DNA of 38,235 bases from Bacteroidales bacterium (GTDB lineage Bacteria; Bacteroidota; Bacteroidia; Bacteroidales; P3). Both the position numbers and the translations under genes were made by a program. Positions 25,402 to 34,511 of this stretch are shown here, in pieces (position 1 is the stretch's first letter; each line of letters begins with the position of its first letter). The stretch covers positions 1 through 38,235 of the forward strand of contig JAKSMQ010000015.1 in the NCBI GenBank assembly GCA_024400565.1, given 5' to 3'. The notes under the pieces were generated by a model. It made no database searches. It had not been told where the DNA came from and saw only the letters and a program-made list of their open reading frames with translations.

Positions 25402-26226
25402 ATGATACTCTACGACCTCCATCCCGATGCCAAAATCGGCAAAAACGTAACCATCAGCAATTTCTCTACCATCTGTGAAGATGTAGAGATAGGCGATGGA
25501 ACCTGGATCGGACCCAACGTAACCATCTTTCCTGGTGCACGCATCGGAAAGAACTGTAAGATATTCCCTGGGGCTGTAATTGCAGCCGTTCCCCAGGATC
25601 TCAAATTCAACGGAGAATATACTACCGTTGAGATTGGCGATGACAACGTAATACGCGAATGCTGTACCATCAGCCGTGGAACAGCCGCCAGCGGCAAGAC
25701 CGTTATCGGTAACGGAAACCTGCTTATGGCCTATGTTCATGTTGCGCATGACTGTATTGTGGGCGACCATTGTGTATTCGCCAACAACGCCACTCTTGCC
25801 GGTCATGTTCAGATTGGCGACTGGGTAATCCTTGGCGGAAAGACTGCCATCCTGCAGTTTGTCCATATCGGTTCTCATGTCATCACCTCTGGCGGTTCCC
25901 TGGTAGGGAAAGACATTCCTCCCTATGTAAAAGCCGGACGTTATCCTATCTCCTATATTGGAGTAAATAGCATTGGTCTGCATCGTCGTGGATTCTCCCC
26001 TGAGAAGATCAATAACATTACCCAGATCTATCGCATACTCTTTATGCAGGGCTTCAGCATCAGCCATGGCGCAGAACTCGTCAAAGAGCAGTTTGGCAAT
26101 ACCGAAGAAGGTAAGGTTGTTCTCAGTTTCATTGGCAACGCTACGACTGGTCTTATGAAAGGATACACATTCATGAGCCGCAGCAAAGCAGCAGAAAATA
26201 TGGAAGGCCCAAGCGCCGCCGAATAA
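25402..26226 (+). CDS. lpxA: Acyl-ACP--UDP-N-acetylglucosamine O-acyltransferase (LpxA)
   Basis: A left-handed beta-helix of hexapeptide repeats fills residues 1-185 (IGKNVTISNFSTI, IGDGTWIGPNVTI, IGKNCKIFPG). The catalytic His is His116 in HVAHDCIVGD, and the C-terminal helical part contains HRRGFSPEKINNI. It transfers a 3-hydroxyacyl chain from ACP to UDP-GlcNAc, the first step of lipid A. At 274 residues it is about 12-15 longer than usual because of the C-terminal tail. It is translationally close to lpxC, the next enzyme in the pathway. Confidence 0.95.
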   Translation: MILYDLHPDAKIGKNVTISNFSTICEDVEIGDGTWIGPNVTIFPGARIGKNCKIFPGAVIAAVPQDLKFNGEYTTVEIGDDNVIRECCTISRGTAASGKTVIGNGNLLMAYVHVAHDCIVGDHCVFANNATLAGHVQIGDWVILGGKTAILQFVHIGSHVITSGGSLVGKDIPPYVKAGRYPISYIGVNSIGLHRRGFSPEKINNITQIYRILFMQGFSISHGAELVKEQFGNTEEGKVVLSFIGNATTGLMKGYTFMSRSKAAENMEGPSAAE

Positions 26227-26259
26227 TAGAAAAGGATAGTAAGCACAATTCTATCCTAG

Positions 26260-26297
26260 AGTTCCCTGGTCGTATTGACTTAGGGAACTTTTTTTAT
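26260..26297 (+). terminator. Rho-independent terminator after lpxA
   Basis: AGTTCCCT (26260-26267) pairs with AGGGAACT (26282-26289), followed by TTTTTTT. This is the cleanest terminator of the window and ends the LysM-lpxC-lpxA transcript. Confidence 0.9.
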
Positions 26298-26730
26298 TCG
26301 TCATAATCATGTGTAGAGAAAGGACATCTTGATGTGTTTTTCTTGTTTCTTGATAAGGCAACTATAACATATATAGCTTATTTTTTTCCCACAAACAATA
26401 GCGAAACGGTCTGTTTCAGATATAGAAACAAGTTAACTACTTTATAGACAGCCCAATACCTCCTTCGTGTTTCAATATTTCAGTATTTCAATTAAAATAT
26501 GAGCTATCAACATCTCTATATTCTATACTTAATTATTTAATTATTAAATATATATATAATATATAGGAAATAGAGATACCCTTAAAAACTAACTGAAACA
26601 ACTGAAACTGAAACGCAGATGGTAGACCATCCACACCCAAAGAATACATATTCAACAGAATACGTTATTACAAAACAGATTTCCTCTAAGAAGCATAAGC
26701 ACCAAAAGGCCTCATAACATATCAAAATCC
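26298..26730. other. AT-rich non-coding stretch with dispersed GAAACTGAAAC / TTTCAGT motifs
   Basis: No gene is seen. It contains a run of A/T near 26530-26570, TTTCAGATATAGAAAC and TTTCAATATTTCAGTATTTC on one side, and AACTGAAAC twice plus TGAAAC at about 26590-26615. These could pair with each other. Function unknown. Confidence 0.4.
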
Positions 26731-26732
26731 AT

Positions 26733-26740
26733 TATCTTTG
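26733..26740 (+). promoter_or_regulatory. -7 promoter element TATCTTTG before a decayed gene
   Basis: TATCTTTGAC fits the -7 element and stands 63 nt before the ATG of the broken exported-protein remnant at 26803. No -33 box is clear. Confidence 0.45.
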
Positions 26741-26802
26741 ACTCAAAAAACTCATTCGTTAGGAGCAAAACCATATGCTACATACCCTATTTGAAGGCAA
26801 AC

Positions 26803-26925
26803 ATGAAAAAATCTCCTTAACTTTATTCTAGCCTCTTTTGGGGTATTTCCTTATGTAAATGGCCAATTGGATGTTCGACAACAACCCAAAGGATGTTCTT
26901 TTACCCAATTACGAACAGACTATTA
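26803..26925 (+). pseudogene. Remnant of an exported protein, frameshifted in its signal peptide
   Basis: From ATG 26803 the frame is MKK then a stop five codons on. If one T near 26812 is removed, the frame reads MKKLLNFILASFGVFPYVNG followed by QLDVRQQPKGCSFTQLRTDY and TAA. That is a textbook signal peptide with a short mature start. A promoter-like element precedes it. The frame ends where the 11-bp-phased tract begins. I take it as the front end of a lost secreted-protein gene; no family can be named. Confidence 0.45.
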
Positions 26926-27013
26926 AGCGCGACTTCTCCGCATCCAGACGGCACCTAACGTCCACCTATGTTCCCTCCTACGTCAGCATTAAGTCCACAT
27001 TACCAGCTCAAGA
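26926..27013 (+). repeat. Degenerate 11-bp units in phase
   Basis: Eight consecutive 11-mers are seen. The best matched are ACGGCACCTAA (26948), CGTCCACCTAT (26959), GTTCCCTCCTA (26970), CGTCAGCATTA (26981) and AGTCCACATTA (26992). The unit type resembles the tract at 35502-35567. A 75-codon frame crosses it but has no family resemblance. Confidence 0.65.
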
Positions 27014-27143
27014 ATACAAAGAATGTGCTCGCTATATGGACGCTAAGCCGAGACTAGACGAAAGGAATATCAGACCTAGACTGTAAGATAGACTTGCGGG
27101 GACGGACAGAAGGGATACAAACAGATGTGGGAAAGAAACAGCA

Positions 27144-27170
27144 GAAGTCCTTGAAAAAATCAAGGACTTC
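27144..27170 (-). terminator. Hairpin terminator after htpG
   Basis: A perfect 11-bp stem, GAAGTCCTTGA / TCAAGGACTTC, with a 5-nt loop lies 27 bp after the htpG stop. On the minus strand it is followed by TGCTGTTTCTTT. Confidence 0.7.
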
Positions 27171-27196
27171 CGCTTTATGTCTGATAGTGAAGAGTC

Positions 27197-29089
27197 TTAC
27201 TTGATAATATCTACACTACGCTTGATGAAGTTGGTAAGCGCTTCGCCCTTCAGGAGACCATTGCTGAGAAGAGCAAGGTCGGTAAGCTGGTGGACAAGCT
27301 GCTTCTGCTTGGCTTCGTCAGATTCCTGGAGCACCTGTTCAATAAGAGGATGATTGGTATTGACTACAAGATTGTAGTTCTCGGGCAGTTCGCCATAGAA
27401 GCCCATACCGCCACCACTAGTCTGACTCATCTCCTTGTAACGGCGCATAAACTCGCTCTGGGTGATAACCATAGGCTGGTCGTCGCTTTCGAGAGCCTCG
27501 AGCTGAACAGTAAATTTCTCTTTGTTGATCTCTCCTTCGATAATAGGTTTGAGCTGATCCTTCTGCTCCTGGGTCATCTTCTCAGGAACTTCACCATCCT
27601 TGGCGATCAACTTGTCTACAACATCGCCGTCAACACGGGTAAAGCGAGTCTTCTCGAGCTTCTGTTCAAGGAGATTGACGAAGTGGCTGTTGAGAACGCT
27701 ATCCATAAGAAGCACGTCGTATCCGCGGTTCTTGGCCTTGTCGATATAGGAGTATTGCTCGTCGCGATCGGTTGCATAAAGGATAATAACATTCTTATCC
27801 TTGTCAGTCTGGAGAGGAGCCACCTGGTCGCGATACTCGTCGATAGGAATATACTTGCCTTCGGTAGTCTTGAAGAGATAGAACTTCTGGGCACGTTTTG
27901 CGAACTCCTCGTCGGTAAGCATACCATATTCAATAAAGATCTTGATATCGTCCCACTTCTTCTCAAAGTCCTCGCGGTCGTTCTTGAACATGCTCTCAAG
28001 TTTGTCGGCTACCTTCTTGCTGATATGGGAAGAAATCTTCTTCACATTGCTGTCGCTCTGAAGGTAGGAACGGCTTACGTTGAGAGGAATATCGGGAGAA
28101 TCCAATACGCCATGGAGCAGCATCAGATAGTCAGGAACCACGCCTTCTACGCTATCGGTAACAAATACCTGATTGCAATAGAGCTGAATCTTGTTGCGGT
28201 TAGGATCGATGGTTTTCTTGATTTTGGGGAAGAAAAGAACACCTGTGAGGTTGAAAGGATAATCCACGTTGAGGTGAATTTGAAAGAGAGGATCTTCAAA
28301 ATTCATAGGATAGAGTTCGTGATAGAATTTCTTATAGTCCTCATCGGTAAGATCGGCAGGTTTCTTGCGCCATGCAGGTTCGGTATTGTTGATGATACGG
28401 GGCTGTTTTACCTCCTCGCGTTCAATATGGCCGTCTTTATCTTTCTTGGGTTCGCCATTCTTGTCGAGTTTATCAACCCAGTTGCTCTCTTCGCCAAAAC
28501 GGATGGCTACGGGCATAAAGCGGCAGTATTTCTTCAGAAGCTGAAGAATACGCTGTTCTTCGAGGAATTCCTTGCAGTCGTCGCTGACGTGCAGGATGAT
28601 ATCCGTTCCGCGCTCTTTCTTCTTGCATTCCTTCATTTCATAGGTAGGAGAACCGTCGCAAACCCAATGCATAGCGGGAGCGTCCTTGTGGCTCTTGGTC
28701 TCAATTTCCACCTTGTCTGCCACCATAAATGCACTATAGAAGCCCAATCCGAAATGTCCGATCAGGTTTTCGCCCATGTCTTTATATTTCTCCAGGAACT
28801 CTTCTGCTCCAGAGAATGCAATCTGGGTAATGTATTTCTCAATCTCCTCGGCGGTCATACCTATACCATGGTCGCTGATGATAAGTTTGCCCTTCTGGAT
28901 CTTTACTTCAATAGTGAGATCGCCTAAATCGCCTTCCACTTTACCCATCGAGGAGAGGGTTTTCAGCTTCTGGGTAGCATCGACAGCATTACTAACTAAC
29001 TCGCGGAGGAAAATCTCGTGGTCGCTATAAAGGAATTTCTTGATAACGGGAAAAATGTTCTCGGTCTGAACGTTAATATTACCTTGCAT
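27197..29089 (-). CDS. htpG: Molecular chaperone HtpG (Hsp90 family)
   Basis: The GHKL ATPase N-domain is clear: FLRELVSNAVDATQK, ISDHGIGMT, GHFGLGFYSAFMV. A middle domain (NRNKIQLYCNQVFVTD; LNVSRSYLQSD with the catalytic-loop Arg) and a C-terminal dimerisation domain follow. At 630 residues it is close to E. coli HtpG and lacks any long linker. It is an ATP-driven cytoplasmic chaperone. It stands alone on the minus strand with its own hairpin terminator. A 13-bp palindrome upstream (29162-29174) may be an operator. Confidence 0.96.
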   Translation of the reverse strand: MQGNINVQTENIFPVIKKFLYSDHEIFLRELVSNAVDATQKLKTLSSMGKVEGDLGDLTIEVKIQKGKLIISDHGIGMTAEEIEKYITQIAFSGAEEFLEKYKDMGENLIGHFGLGFYSAFMVADKVEIETKSHKDAPAMHWVCDGSPTYEMKECKKKERGTDIILHVSDDCKEFLEEQRILQLLKKYCRFMPVAIRFGEESNWVDKLDKNGEPKKDKDGHIEREEVKQPRIINNTEPAWRKKPADLTDEDYKKFYHELYPMNFEDPLFQIHLNVDYPFNLTGVLFFPKIKKTIDPNRNKIQLYCNQVFVTDSVEGVVPDYLMLLHGVLDSPDIPLNVSRSYLQSDSNVKKISSHISKKVADKLESMFKNDREDFEKKWDDIKIFIEYGMLTDEEFAKRAQKFYLFKTTEGKYIPIDEYRDQVAPLQTDKDKNVIILYATDRDEQYSYIDKAKNRGYDVLLMDSVLNSHFVNLLEQKLEKTRFTRVDGDVVDKLIAKDGEVPEKMTQEQKDQLKPIIEGEINKEKFTVQLEALESDDQPMVITQSEFMRRYKEMSQTSGGGMGFYGELPENYNLVVNTNHPLIEQVLQESDEAKQKQLVHQLTDLALLSNGLLKGEALTNFIKRSVDIIK

Positions 29090-29161
29090 ATTGTTGAGTG
29101 TTTAATTTATTTTCATTCTTTACTTATCATAGTACCAAAAACGTGCCATACCGATAAAATA

Positions 29162-29174
29162 TGACAAATTGTCA
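29162..29174. promoter_or_regulatory. 13-bp palindrome upstream of htpG
   Basis: TGACAA-A-TTGTCA is a perfect palindrome 73 bp before the htpG ATG, with GTG/CAC continuing one side. It may be a repressor or activator site for the chaperone gene. It does not match CIRCE. Confidence 0.35.
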
Positions 29175-29326
29175 CACTTTACCCTCGTTTCTGTCATAAA
29201 ATCTGCCATTAAGGGGCAACATTCCTTGAGGGCAGGACCATTTGAACGCAATCTTGGGTACAAAAATCACACGTTTCCCTTAAGAGAAACGGCACTCTTG
29301 TTGACAAATCCAACGTAAGAGACGGA

Positions 29327-30004
29327 CTATTCCTTTGAATTATTACCGGCGATAGTCATTACTATTTCGCCTTTGACCTCCTTCTTGGAGAAATGCTCGA
29401 AGAGTTCTCTCAATGTGCCACGGGCATTCTCTTCGTGCATCTTGCTTATCTCGCGACTCACGCAAGCCTGACGTTCTTCTCCCAACACATCTATCAGGGC
29501 CTCCAGGGTCTTTACCAGACGGAATGGCGACTCATAGACAATCATCGTTCTGCGCTCATCAGCCAGGGCTTTCATGGCAGTCTGGCGTCCTTTCTTGTGG
29601 GGAAGAAATCCGATGAACGTAAACTGGTCGCAAGGGAGGCCGCTATTGATTAATGCCGGCACGAATGCGGTAGCGCCGGGGAGACATTCTACCTCTATCT
29701 CATTCTTGACACACTCGCGCACGATAAGGAATCCGGGGTCACTTATTCCAGGCGTTCCGGCATCTGTTACCAGAGCTATGTCCATACCGCTTTGCAACTT
29801 GTCAATCACATGAGCCAACGACTGATGTTCGTTGAAAATGTGATAGGGCTGCATGGGCGTTTCTATGCCATAATGCTGCATCAATACGCGCGAGGTACGG
29901 GTATCTTCTGCCAGGATGAGATTGACAGATTTCAGAACCTCAACAGCACGGAAAGTCATATCGGCCAGATTGCCTACAGGAGTGGGAACGAGATAAAGTT
30001 TCAC
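29327..30004 (-). CDS. rsmI: 16S rRNA 2'-O-ribose C1402 methyltransferase (RsmI)
   Basis: The tetrapyrrole-methylase fold has the typical start LYLVPTPVGNLADMTFRAVE, then ILAEDTRTSRVLM, then ALVTDAGTPGISDPG. Further on are CLPGATAFVPALINSGLPCDQFTF and YESPFRLVKTLE. It adds a ribose methyl group to C1402 of 16S rRNA using SAM. The length, 225 residues, is usual for Bacteroidota. It is separated from yebC by a terminator and so is likely transcribed separately or by readthrough. Confidence 0.95.
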   Translation of the reverse strand: MKLYLVPTPVGNLADMTFRAVEVLKSVNLILAEDTRTSRVLMQHYGIETPMQPYHIFNEHQSLAHVIDKLQSGMDIALVTDAGTPGISDPGFLIVRECVKNEIEVECLPGATAFVPALINSGLPCDQFTFIGFLPHKKGRQTAMKALADERRTMIVYESPFRLVKTLEALIDVLGEERQACVSREISKMHEENARGTLRELFEHFSKKEVKGEIVMTIAGNNSKE

Positions 30005-30085
30005 CTTTTGATTAGGTATTGGATTTTGAGGTTAGAGACTATTATATTTTCGATTCACAATAATATTCTTCTCTTTGACCTCCTT

Positions 30086-30127
30086 ATAAAAAAGCCGTAG
30101 GGCTGACATTGTGCCAGCCCTTGGCTT
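30086..30127 (-). terminator. Rho-independent terminator after yebC
   Basis: AAGCC..AGGGCTG and CAGCCCT.GGCTT form a long stem around CATTGTG. On the minus strand it is followed by TTTTTT. It ends the yebC transcript. Confidence 0.8.
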
Positions 30128-30138
30128 AGAAATTGAAA

Positions 30139-30879
30139 TTATTCTTCGAAATCGTCGGGAATTTCGAGGTCGTGGAATACGTTGGTAACGTCGTCGTCCT
30201 CTTCAAGCATGTCGACAATCTTGAGAATTTTACGGGTCTGATCTGCATCGAGACTACGGGTGGTGTTGGGGATACGCTGAAGTTCGGCGCTCTCGCACTC
30301 AATCTTCATCTCCTCAAGGGTCTTAACCATGTTACCGAAGTCCTCATAAGCGGTATAGAGGGTGATGTATTCGTCATCAGACTCCATCTCGTCGAGACCG
30401 CCGTCGATAAGAGCCATTTCAAGCTCTTCGAGGTCCATAGTCACATTAGCACGAGGAATAGAGAATACGCCCTTGCGGGTGAAAGCGAAGCTGAGGGAAC
30501 CATTCTGATCCATGGTACCGCCCATCTTGTTCATGATGCTACGTACGTTAGCTACGGTACGCATATTGTTGTCGGTAAGGGTCTCGATGAAAAGAGCAAT
30601 ACCATGAGGAGCATGGCACTCGAAAGTAACTTCCTGCATAGCTGCAGCACTCTTGTCGCTAGCCTTGGTAACGGCACGCATAAAGGTATCTTTAGGCATG
30701 TTGCAACCACGTGCGTTGGCGAAAAGAAGACGAAGACGAGCATTGCTTTCTACGTCGGAACCGCCTTCACGAACGGCTACTGCTACTTCTTTCAGAATCT
30801 TGCTGTACTCCTTAGAGCGCTTGGCATCGGCTGCGCCTTTGGCTCTCTTAATCTTTGACCATTTATTATGTCCTGACAT
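30139..30879 (-). CDS. YebC/PmpR (TACO1) family protein
   Basis: The family start MSGHNKWSKIKRAKGAADAKRSK is intact (MSGHNKWS is diagnostic, with the related T-I variant in other phyla). HGIALFIETLTDNN and NRTVANVRSIMNKMGG-like stretches follow. The protein is 246 residues. Family members act as translation factors that relieve ribosome pausing at certain motifs; some were first described as DNA-binding regulators (PmpR). Which subfamily role applies here is not decided. It follows trmB by 44 bp on the same strand. Confidence 0.93.
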   Translation of the reverse strand: MSGHNKWSKIKRAKGAADAKRSKEYSKILKEVAVAVREGGSDVESNARLRLLFANARGCNMPKDTFMRAVTKASDKSAAAMQEVTFECHAPHGIALFIETLTDNNMRTVANVRSIMNKMGGTMDQNGSLSFAFTRKGVFSIPRANVTMDLEELEMALIDGGLDEMESDDEYITLYTAYEDFGNMVKTLEEMKIECESAELQRIPNTTRSLDADQTRKILKIVDMLEEDDDVTNVFHDLEIPDDFEE

Positions 30880-30923
30880 AAAACGAATGAATTTAATTAT
30901 TTATTATTATAATATACTTTTAT

Positions 30924-31616
30924 TTATATTCTGAACTTGAGATAGGTAATGGGCTTGCCCTCCTTGAGATAACCGCTCTCGTAGAAGGTCTGCGTCGATA
31001 CGGCATCTGCCAATTCGGGCAGATAGTCTCCATTTGCATCCTTCGAGTCGGCCGAGTTATAAAGGTCTGTCGTGGCAAACATCACGGGATAGTTGCCTGC
31101 GGGTATAACCTTTTCGCGGGTATACTGGTGCAACTCCTGCGAGTCGGTCTTCAGATGAATAACGCTACCGGGACGGAGTATCTTCTTATATTGTGTAAGA
31201 AAACGCTCGCTGGTGAGACGCTTGTTGGGCTTCTTGGGCTGAGGATCGGGGAATGTGACCCAGATTTCGCTTACCTCATTCTCGCCGAACATAAGATGTA
31301 TCAGTTCGATTCGGGTGCGGATGAATGCCACATTCTTCATCTGCTCTTCGTTGCTCGTCTTGGCTCCACGCCACATTCGGGCACCCTTGATATCGACACC
31401 TATGAAATTCTTGTCGGCGTTGCGGCGGGCAAGGGCCACGGTATAGTCTCCTTTGCCGCATCCCAGTTCAAGCACGATGGGATTCTCATTCCCGAAGAAA
31501 TCCTTCCATCGACCTCGATACTCAAACCCATGCTCCTGCAGGTACTCATACGACACCTGAAAGAGATTGGAGAATGTGAGATTCTCGGCGAATCGTTCTA
31601 GTTTATGCTTAGCCAT
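30924..31616 (-). CDS. trmB: tRNA (guanine-N7-)-methyltransferase (TrmB)
   Basis: The Rossmann methyltransferase has the SAM loop LELGCGKGDYTVALARR and the family motifs FIGVDIKGARMWRGAK and WVTFPDPQPKKPNKRLT, plus HLKTDSQELHQYT. It methylates G46 of tRNA variable loops. It is one of a run of minus-strand genes from the kinase at 35147 to yebC, with gaps of 31-95 bp, so it may be in a long transcript. Confidence 0.95.
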   Translation of the reverse strand: MAKHKLERFAENLTFSNLFQVSYEYLQEHGFEYRGRWKDFFGNENPIVLELGCGKGDYTVALARRNADKNFIGVDIKGARMWRGAKTSNEEQMKNVAFIRTRIELIHLMFGENEVSEIWVTFPDPQPKKPNKRLTSERFLTQYKKILRPGSVIHLKTDSQELHQYTREKVIPAGNYPVMFATTDLYNSADSKDANGDYLPELADAVSTQTFYESGYLKEGKPITYLKFRI

Positions 31617-31647
31617 CAGTTGGGGGGTAAGTGGGGATTAGTTGCGG

Positions 31648-33633
31648 TTAGAATTTCTTGATAGTGATATCGCCCTGATACCATTCCTTGATATGCTGAT
31701 AGAGGGCTTCGGCAGCGGTACGGCTGGGACGTGAACCCATACTTACATAGTAGCCTTGCTGGAGCTCGATAACGTAAGCATCGCAACCGTTACGCTTCAG
31801 GCTGTTGGCCAGGCGGGCTGCGGTATTGCGGTCTACATAGAAACCGGCAATAACGTCAAAGCCTTGCTTGGAGCTGGAACGGAAGTTGCCGGGAACGGCA
31901 TTCTTGGGACTATAGGTTGCCACGTCAGAATTGTCGTATACCTTGCGCTCGGGTACGGGAGCAGCCTTGTCTTCTTCAATCTTGTTGGCCTCGACAACCT
32001 CGTTGAGCAGCTGGGTCATAGTAGCCTCGTTGAGCAATTCTTCCTGAACGGCACAACGGGCATGGGTAGCACGTTTGGCCTTGATAGAATTCTCGCATAC
32101 CTCGTTGAGATAATCCTTATAGGGAATGAAACGGGCGGGAGAGTATTCTACGGGAGCAAGACTTGTCTGAAGATGTTCGAGAGCAAATTTCTCAACGCTG
32201 GCCTTCAGCAGGTCGGCAGCCTGAGAATAGTGGTTCTTGGCAGCAAAACTCTCAATATAGCTCGACATGAAGTTTGCTACACGCTTGCTGTTCAGAACAA
32301 CATCCTCTTCGGAGAATTCAACCAGGTCGGTATTGAATGAGATGATACTCATCATCGAGCTGTCGATGACGCCCTTGCCGGCAGCTTTGGCCATAACGGG
32401 TTTCGATTCCTCTTTGGCGGTTGTATCCTGCTGCTCTGCTATAGAATCCTGATCCTTGGCAACGGTATCTTCTGCAACAATGGCATTGGTATCAGCCTCG
32501 GATTCTGCATCCTGAGCCGAATCGTCGGTAAGAGCTACCGTATTCTTGTCGTCGCCCGACTTTGAGGAGAATTTTGTGCATTTCTCTTTAAGCTCTTTCA
32601 GATCGGGGGCTTCGCCACCATGCTGGGGAACATACATAAAGAAATAGTAGTATGCTCCGCCTGCTCCGAGAAGCAACACGAGCAACAGGATGATAAAGAA
32701 CCACAGGCAGCCTTTTTTCTTTTTCTTGGGAGTTTCCTCTTCCACGAAAACACTTTCGTCGCCGGCAGGTTCTTCGGCAGGCTGGGTCTCGCCTTCTTTG
32801 GGAAGGGCTTCGGGACTTACGGGAACGACCACAGACTCTTCTGCTTGAACCGGAGCTTCTTCAACTGCTTTTTCTTCTGCTACGGGTTCCTCTGCTATAG
32901 GTTCTTCTGCTATAGATTCTTCTGCCACGGGTGCAGGAGTTTCTTCAACGGGTTTTTCTTCTACAACGGGTTCTTCAACCGCAGCAACAGGAGCTTCTGC
33001 CATAAGAGTCTCTTCTACAACAGGAACTTCTTCTACAGGAGCAGGTTCTTCGGCCGTTTCAGCTACGGGCTCGGGAACAGTTTCGGCTTCTGCCTCTACC
33101 ACAGGTTCGGGTACGATCACAGGTTCGGGTTCAACTACAGGTTCGGGCTCAACCACGGGTTCGGGTTCGGGAGCAGGAGGAAATTCAAATGCGGTAAAAG
33201 GATCCTTCTCCGTCGAGGAGGGAATATGGCTCTCAACATTCTTTACCGGTTTCATGGCAGGATTGCTGGAGGCGCCAAATTCGGCAGCAGGTTCAAATAC
33301 CATACCGGTATCGGTCATTCTGAGGGTACCTATGCCGGCAATATCGTGAGAGCCCACGCCTTCAATCTTGTTCATCAGGGCGTCGAGATAGTTGCGCCAC
33401 ATCTGTCTGGCCGTTGCCTCACCCACACATTCCTTCTCGGCAATAATCTTTACCATATCAACGCCGCCATGGCGCAGGGTACTGAACTGCATCTGCATGG
33501 TTGTAGGATAGAAGGTACGGTCGTTTGCATCAAAATGAGCCAGCACTCTCTGCGATTCGAAGGTGCCTATACCATTCAGTTCGACGGTCTCTCCCTGCTT
33601 GATGAGTTCAATTATTTGTTCGGAAATATTCAT
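31648..33633 (-). CDS. HU-like domain, acidic repeat linker, membrane segment and SPOR domain
   Basis: The 661-residue protein starts with a HU/CCDC81-like domain (about 1-115; IELIKQGETVELNGIGTF). An acidic low-complexity linker (about 150-305) is built of EPEPVV, then EEPVAEE-type repeats. After a KKKKK patch comes one membrane helix (about 310-335; FFIILLLVLLLGAGGAYYYF). A periplasmic part follows and ends in a SPOR domain (about 588-661; FDVIAGFYVDRNTAARLANSL ... GYYVSMGSRPSR). SPOR domains bind denuded glycan strands at division septa. The N-terminal HU-like domain is cytoplasmic. The design would link the chromosome or cytoplasm to the dividing wall. This pairing is known in Bacteroidota. 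Confidence 0.88.
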   Translation of the reverse strand: MNISEQIIELIKQGETVELNGIGTFESQRVLAHFDANDRTFYPTTMQMQFSTLRHGGVDMVKIIAEKECVGEATARQMWRNYLDALMNKIEGVGSHDIAGIGTLRMTDTGMVFEPAAEFGASSNPAMKPVKNVESHIPSSTEKDPFTAFEFPPAPEPEPVVEPEPVVEPEPVIVPEPVVEAEAETVPEPVAETAEEPAPVEEVPVVEETLMAEAPVAAVEEPVVEEKPVEETPAPVAEESIAEEPIAEEPVAEEKAVEEAPVQAEESVVVPVSPEALPKEGETQPAEEPAGDESVFVEEETPKKKKKGCLWFFIILLLVLLLGAGGAYYYFFMYVPQHGGEAPDLKELKEKCTKFSSKSGDDKNTVALTDDSAQDAESEADTNAIVAEDTVAKDQDSIAEQQDTTAKEESKPVMAKAAGKGVIDSSMMSIISFNTDLVEFSEEDVVLNSKRVANFMSSYIESFAAKNHYSQAADLLKASVEKFALEHLQTSLAPVEYSPARFIPYKDYLNEVCENSIKAKRATHARCAVQEELLNEATMTQLLNEVVEANKIEEDKAAPVPERKVYDNSDVATYSPKNAVPGNFRSSSKQGFDVIAGFYVDRNTAARLANSLKRNGCDAYVIELQQGYYVSMGSRPSRTAAEALYQHIKEWYQGDITIKKF

Positions 33634-33672
33634 AGTTGTATATTGGATTTCGGTGTAATAAGTTTCATTGGA

Positions 33673-34416
33673 TTAACGGACGGCGGCATTAAGTCGGGCC
33701 AGGTCCTCAGGGGTATCTACGCCTATATTCTCCACCCCGGTCTCTCTCACGGCTATCTTGTAGCCGTTTTCTATCCATCGCATCTGCTCGAGCGACTCGC
33801 TCAGCTCTATGGGCGTCTGTTCCAGTCTGACCACCTGCTCAAGAACCTCTCTGCGAAAGGCGTAGATGCCGATATGCTTGAAATAGGGCTGCGCATCCAG
33901 CCACTCCTTCTGCTCCCTGCCGCGGAGGAAAGGGATAGGATTGCGGCTGAAGGTAATGGCATTACCCTTGAGGTCGGTTGTCACCTTAACCACGTTGGGC
34001 GAGAAGAGCTCATCCTGGGTGGCGATACGTTTCTTGAGGGTTGCTATCTGAACCTGACTGTCGGCAAAAGCCTCTATGAGACTCTCTATCTGGGTGTGCT
34101 CCACGCGGGGTTCGTCGCCCTGCACGTTTATCACCACGTCGGCTTTGCTGTCAGCCATACGCATCAGGACCTCTCCGCAACGGTCTGTACCGCTACGATG
34201 AGAGTCGGAGGTCATCATGGCCTTGCCGCCAAAAGACTCTACAGCCTTCAGTATGCGTTCGTCGTCGGTAGCAACCACGGCCTCGCCTATGGCTCCGATA
34301 CCCTTCACTCCTTCCCATACCCATTGAATCATAGGCTTGTTGCCTATCATTGCAAGAGGCTTGCCGGGGAAACGGGTCGAAGCATAGCGTGCAGGTATGA
34401 CGGCGAGAACTTTCAT
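33673..34416 (-). CDS. kdsB: 3-deoxy-manno-octulosonate cytidylyltransferase (KdsB)
   Basis: The nucleotidyltransferase signature VIPARYASTRFPGKPLAMI begins the 247-residue protein. VVINVQGDEPRVEHTQ (metal/CTP site) and SRNPIPFLRG follow. It activates Kdo as CMP-Kdo for the lipopolysaccharide core. With lpxC and lpxA 8 kb away on the opposite strand, the window contains three endotoxin pathway genes. The preceding kinase is 95 bp upstream; the HU/SPOR gene follows after 39 bp. Confidence 0.95.
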   Translation of the reverse strand: MKVLAVIPARYASTRFPGKPLAMIGNKPMIQWVWEGVKGIGAIGEAVVATDDERILKAVESFGGKAMMTSDSHRSGTDRCGEVLMRMADSKADVVINVQGDEPRVEHTQIESLIEAFADSQVQIATLKKRIATQDELFSPNVVKVTTDLKGNAITFSRNPIPFLRGREQKEWLDAQPYFKHIGIYAFRREVLEQVVRLEQTPIELSESLEQMRWIENGYKIAVRETGVENIGVDTPEDLARLNAAVR

Positions 34417-34511
34417 GTTATTTCAGTATATTGAGTTTTAGAGGCGTTTCTTATTCTTAGATTTCAGACTCTTCAGGTTTTGTCTTTTTCACAAGCGTGT
34501 CGCAACCTGAC

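Noticed and set aside
26859-27086. 75-codon plus-strand frame over the 11-bp tract
   Set aside because: It crosses from a dead gene into repeat DNA and resembles nothing known.
27290-28927. 545-codon open frame opposite htpG
   Set aside because: It is an antisense shadow made by htpG codon use; the minus strand encodes an unmistakable Hsp90.
32620-34434. 604-codon open frame opposite the HU/SPOR gene and kdsB
   Set aside because: It is Phe/Gly/Arg-rich because it mirrors the acidic repeat linker, and it spans two real genes on the other strand.
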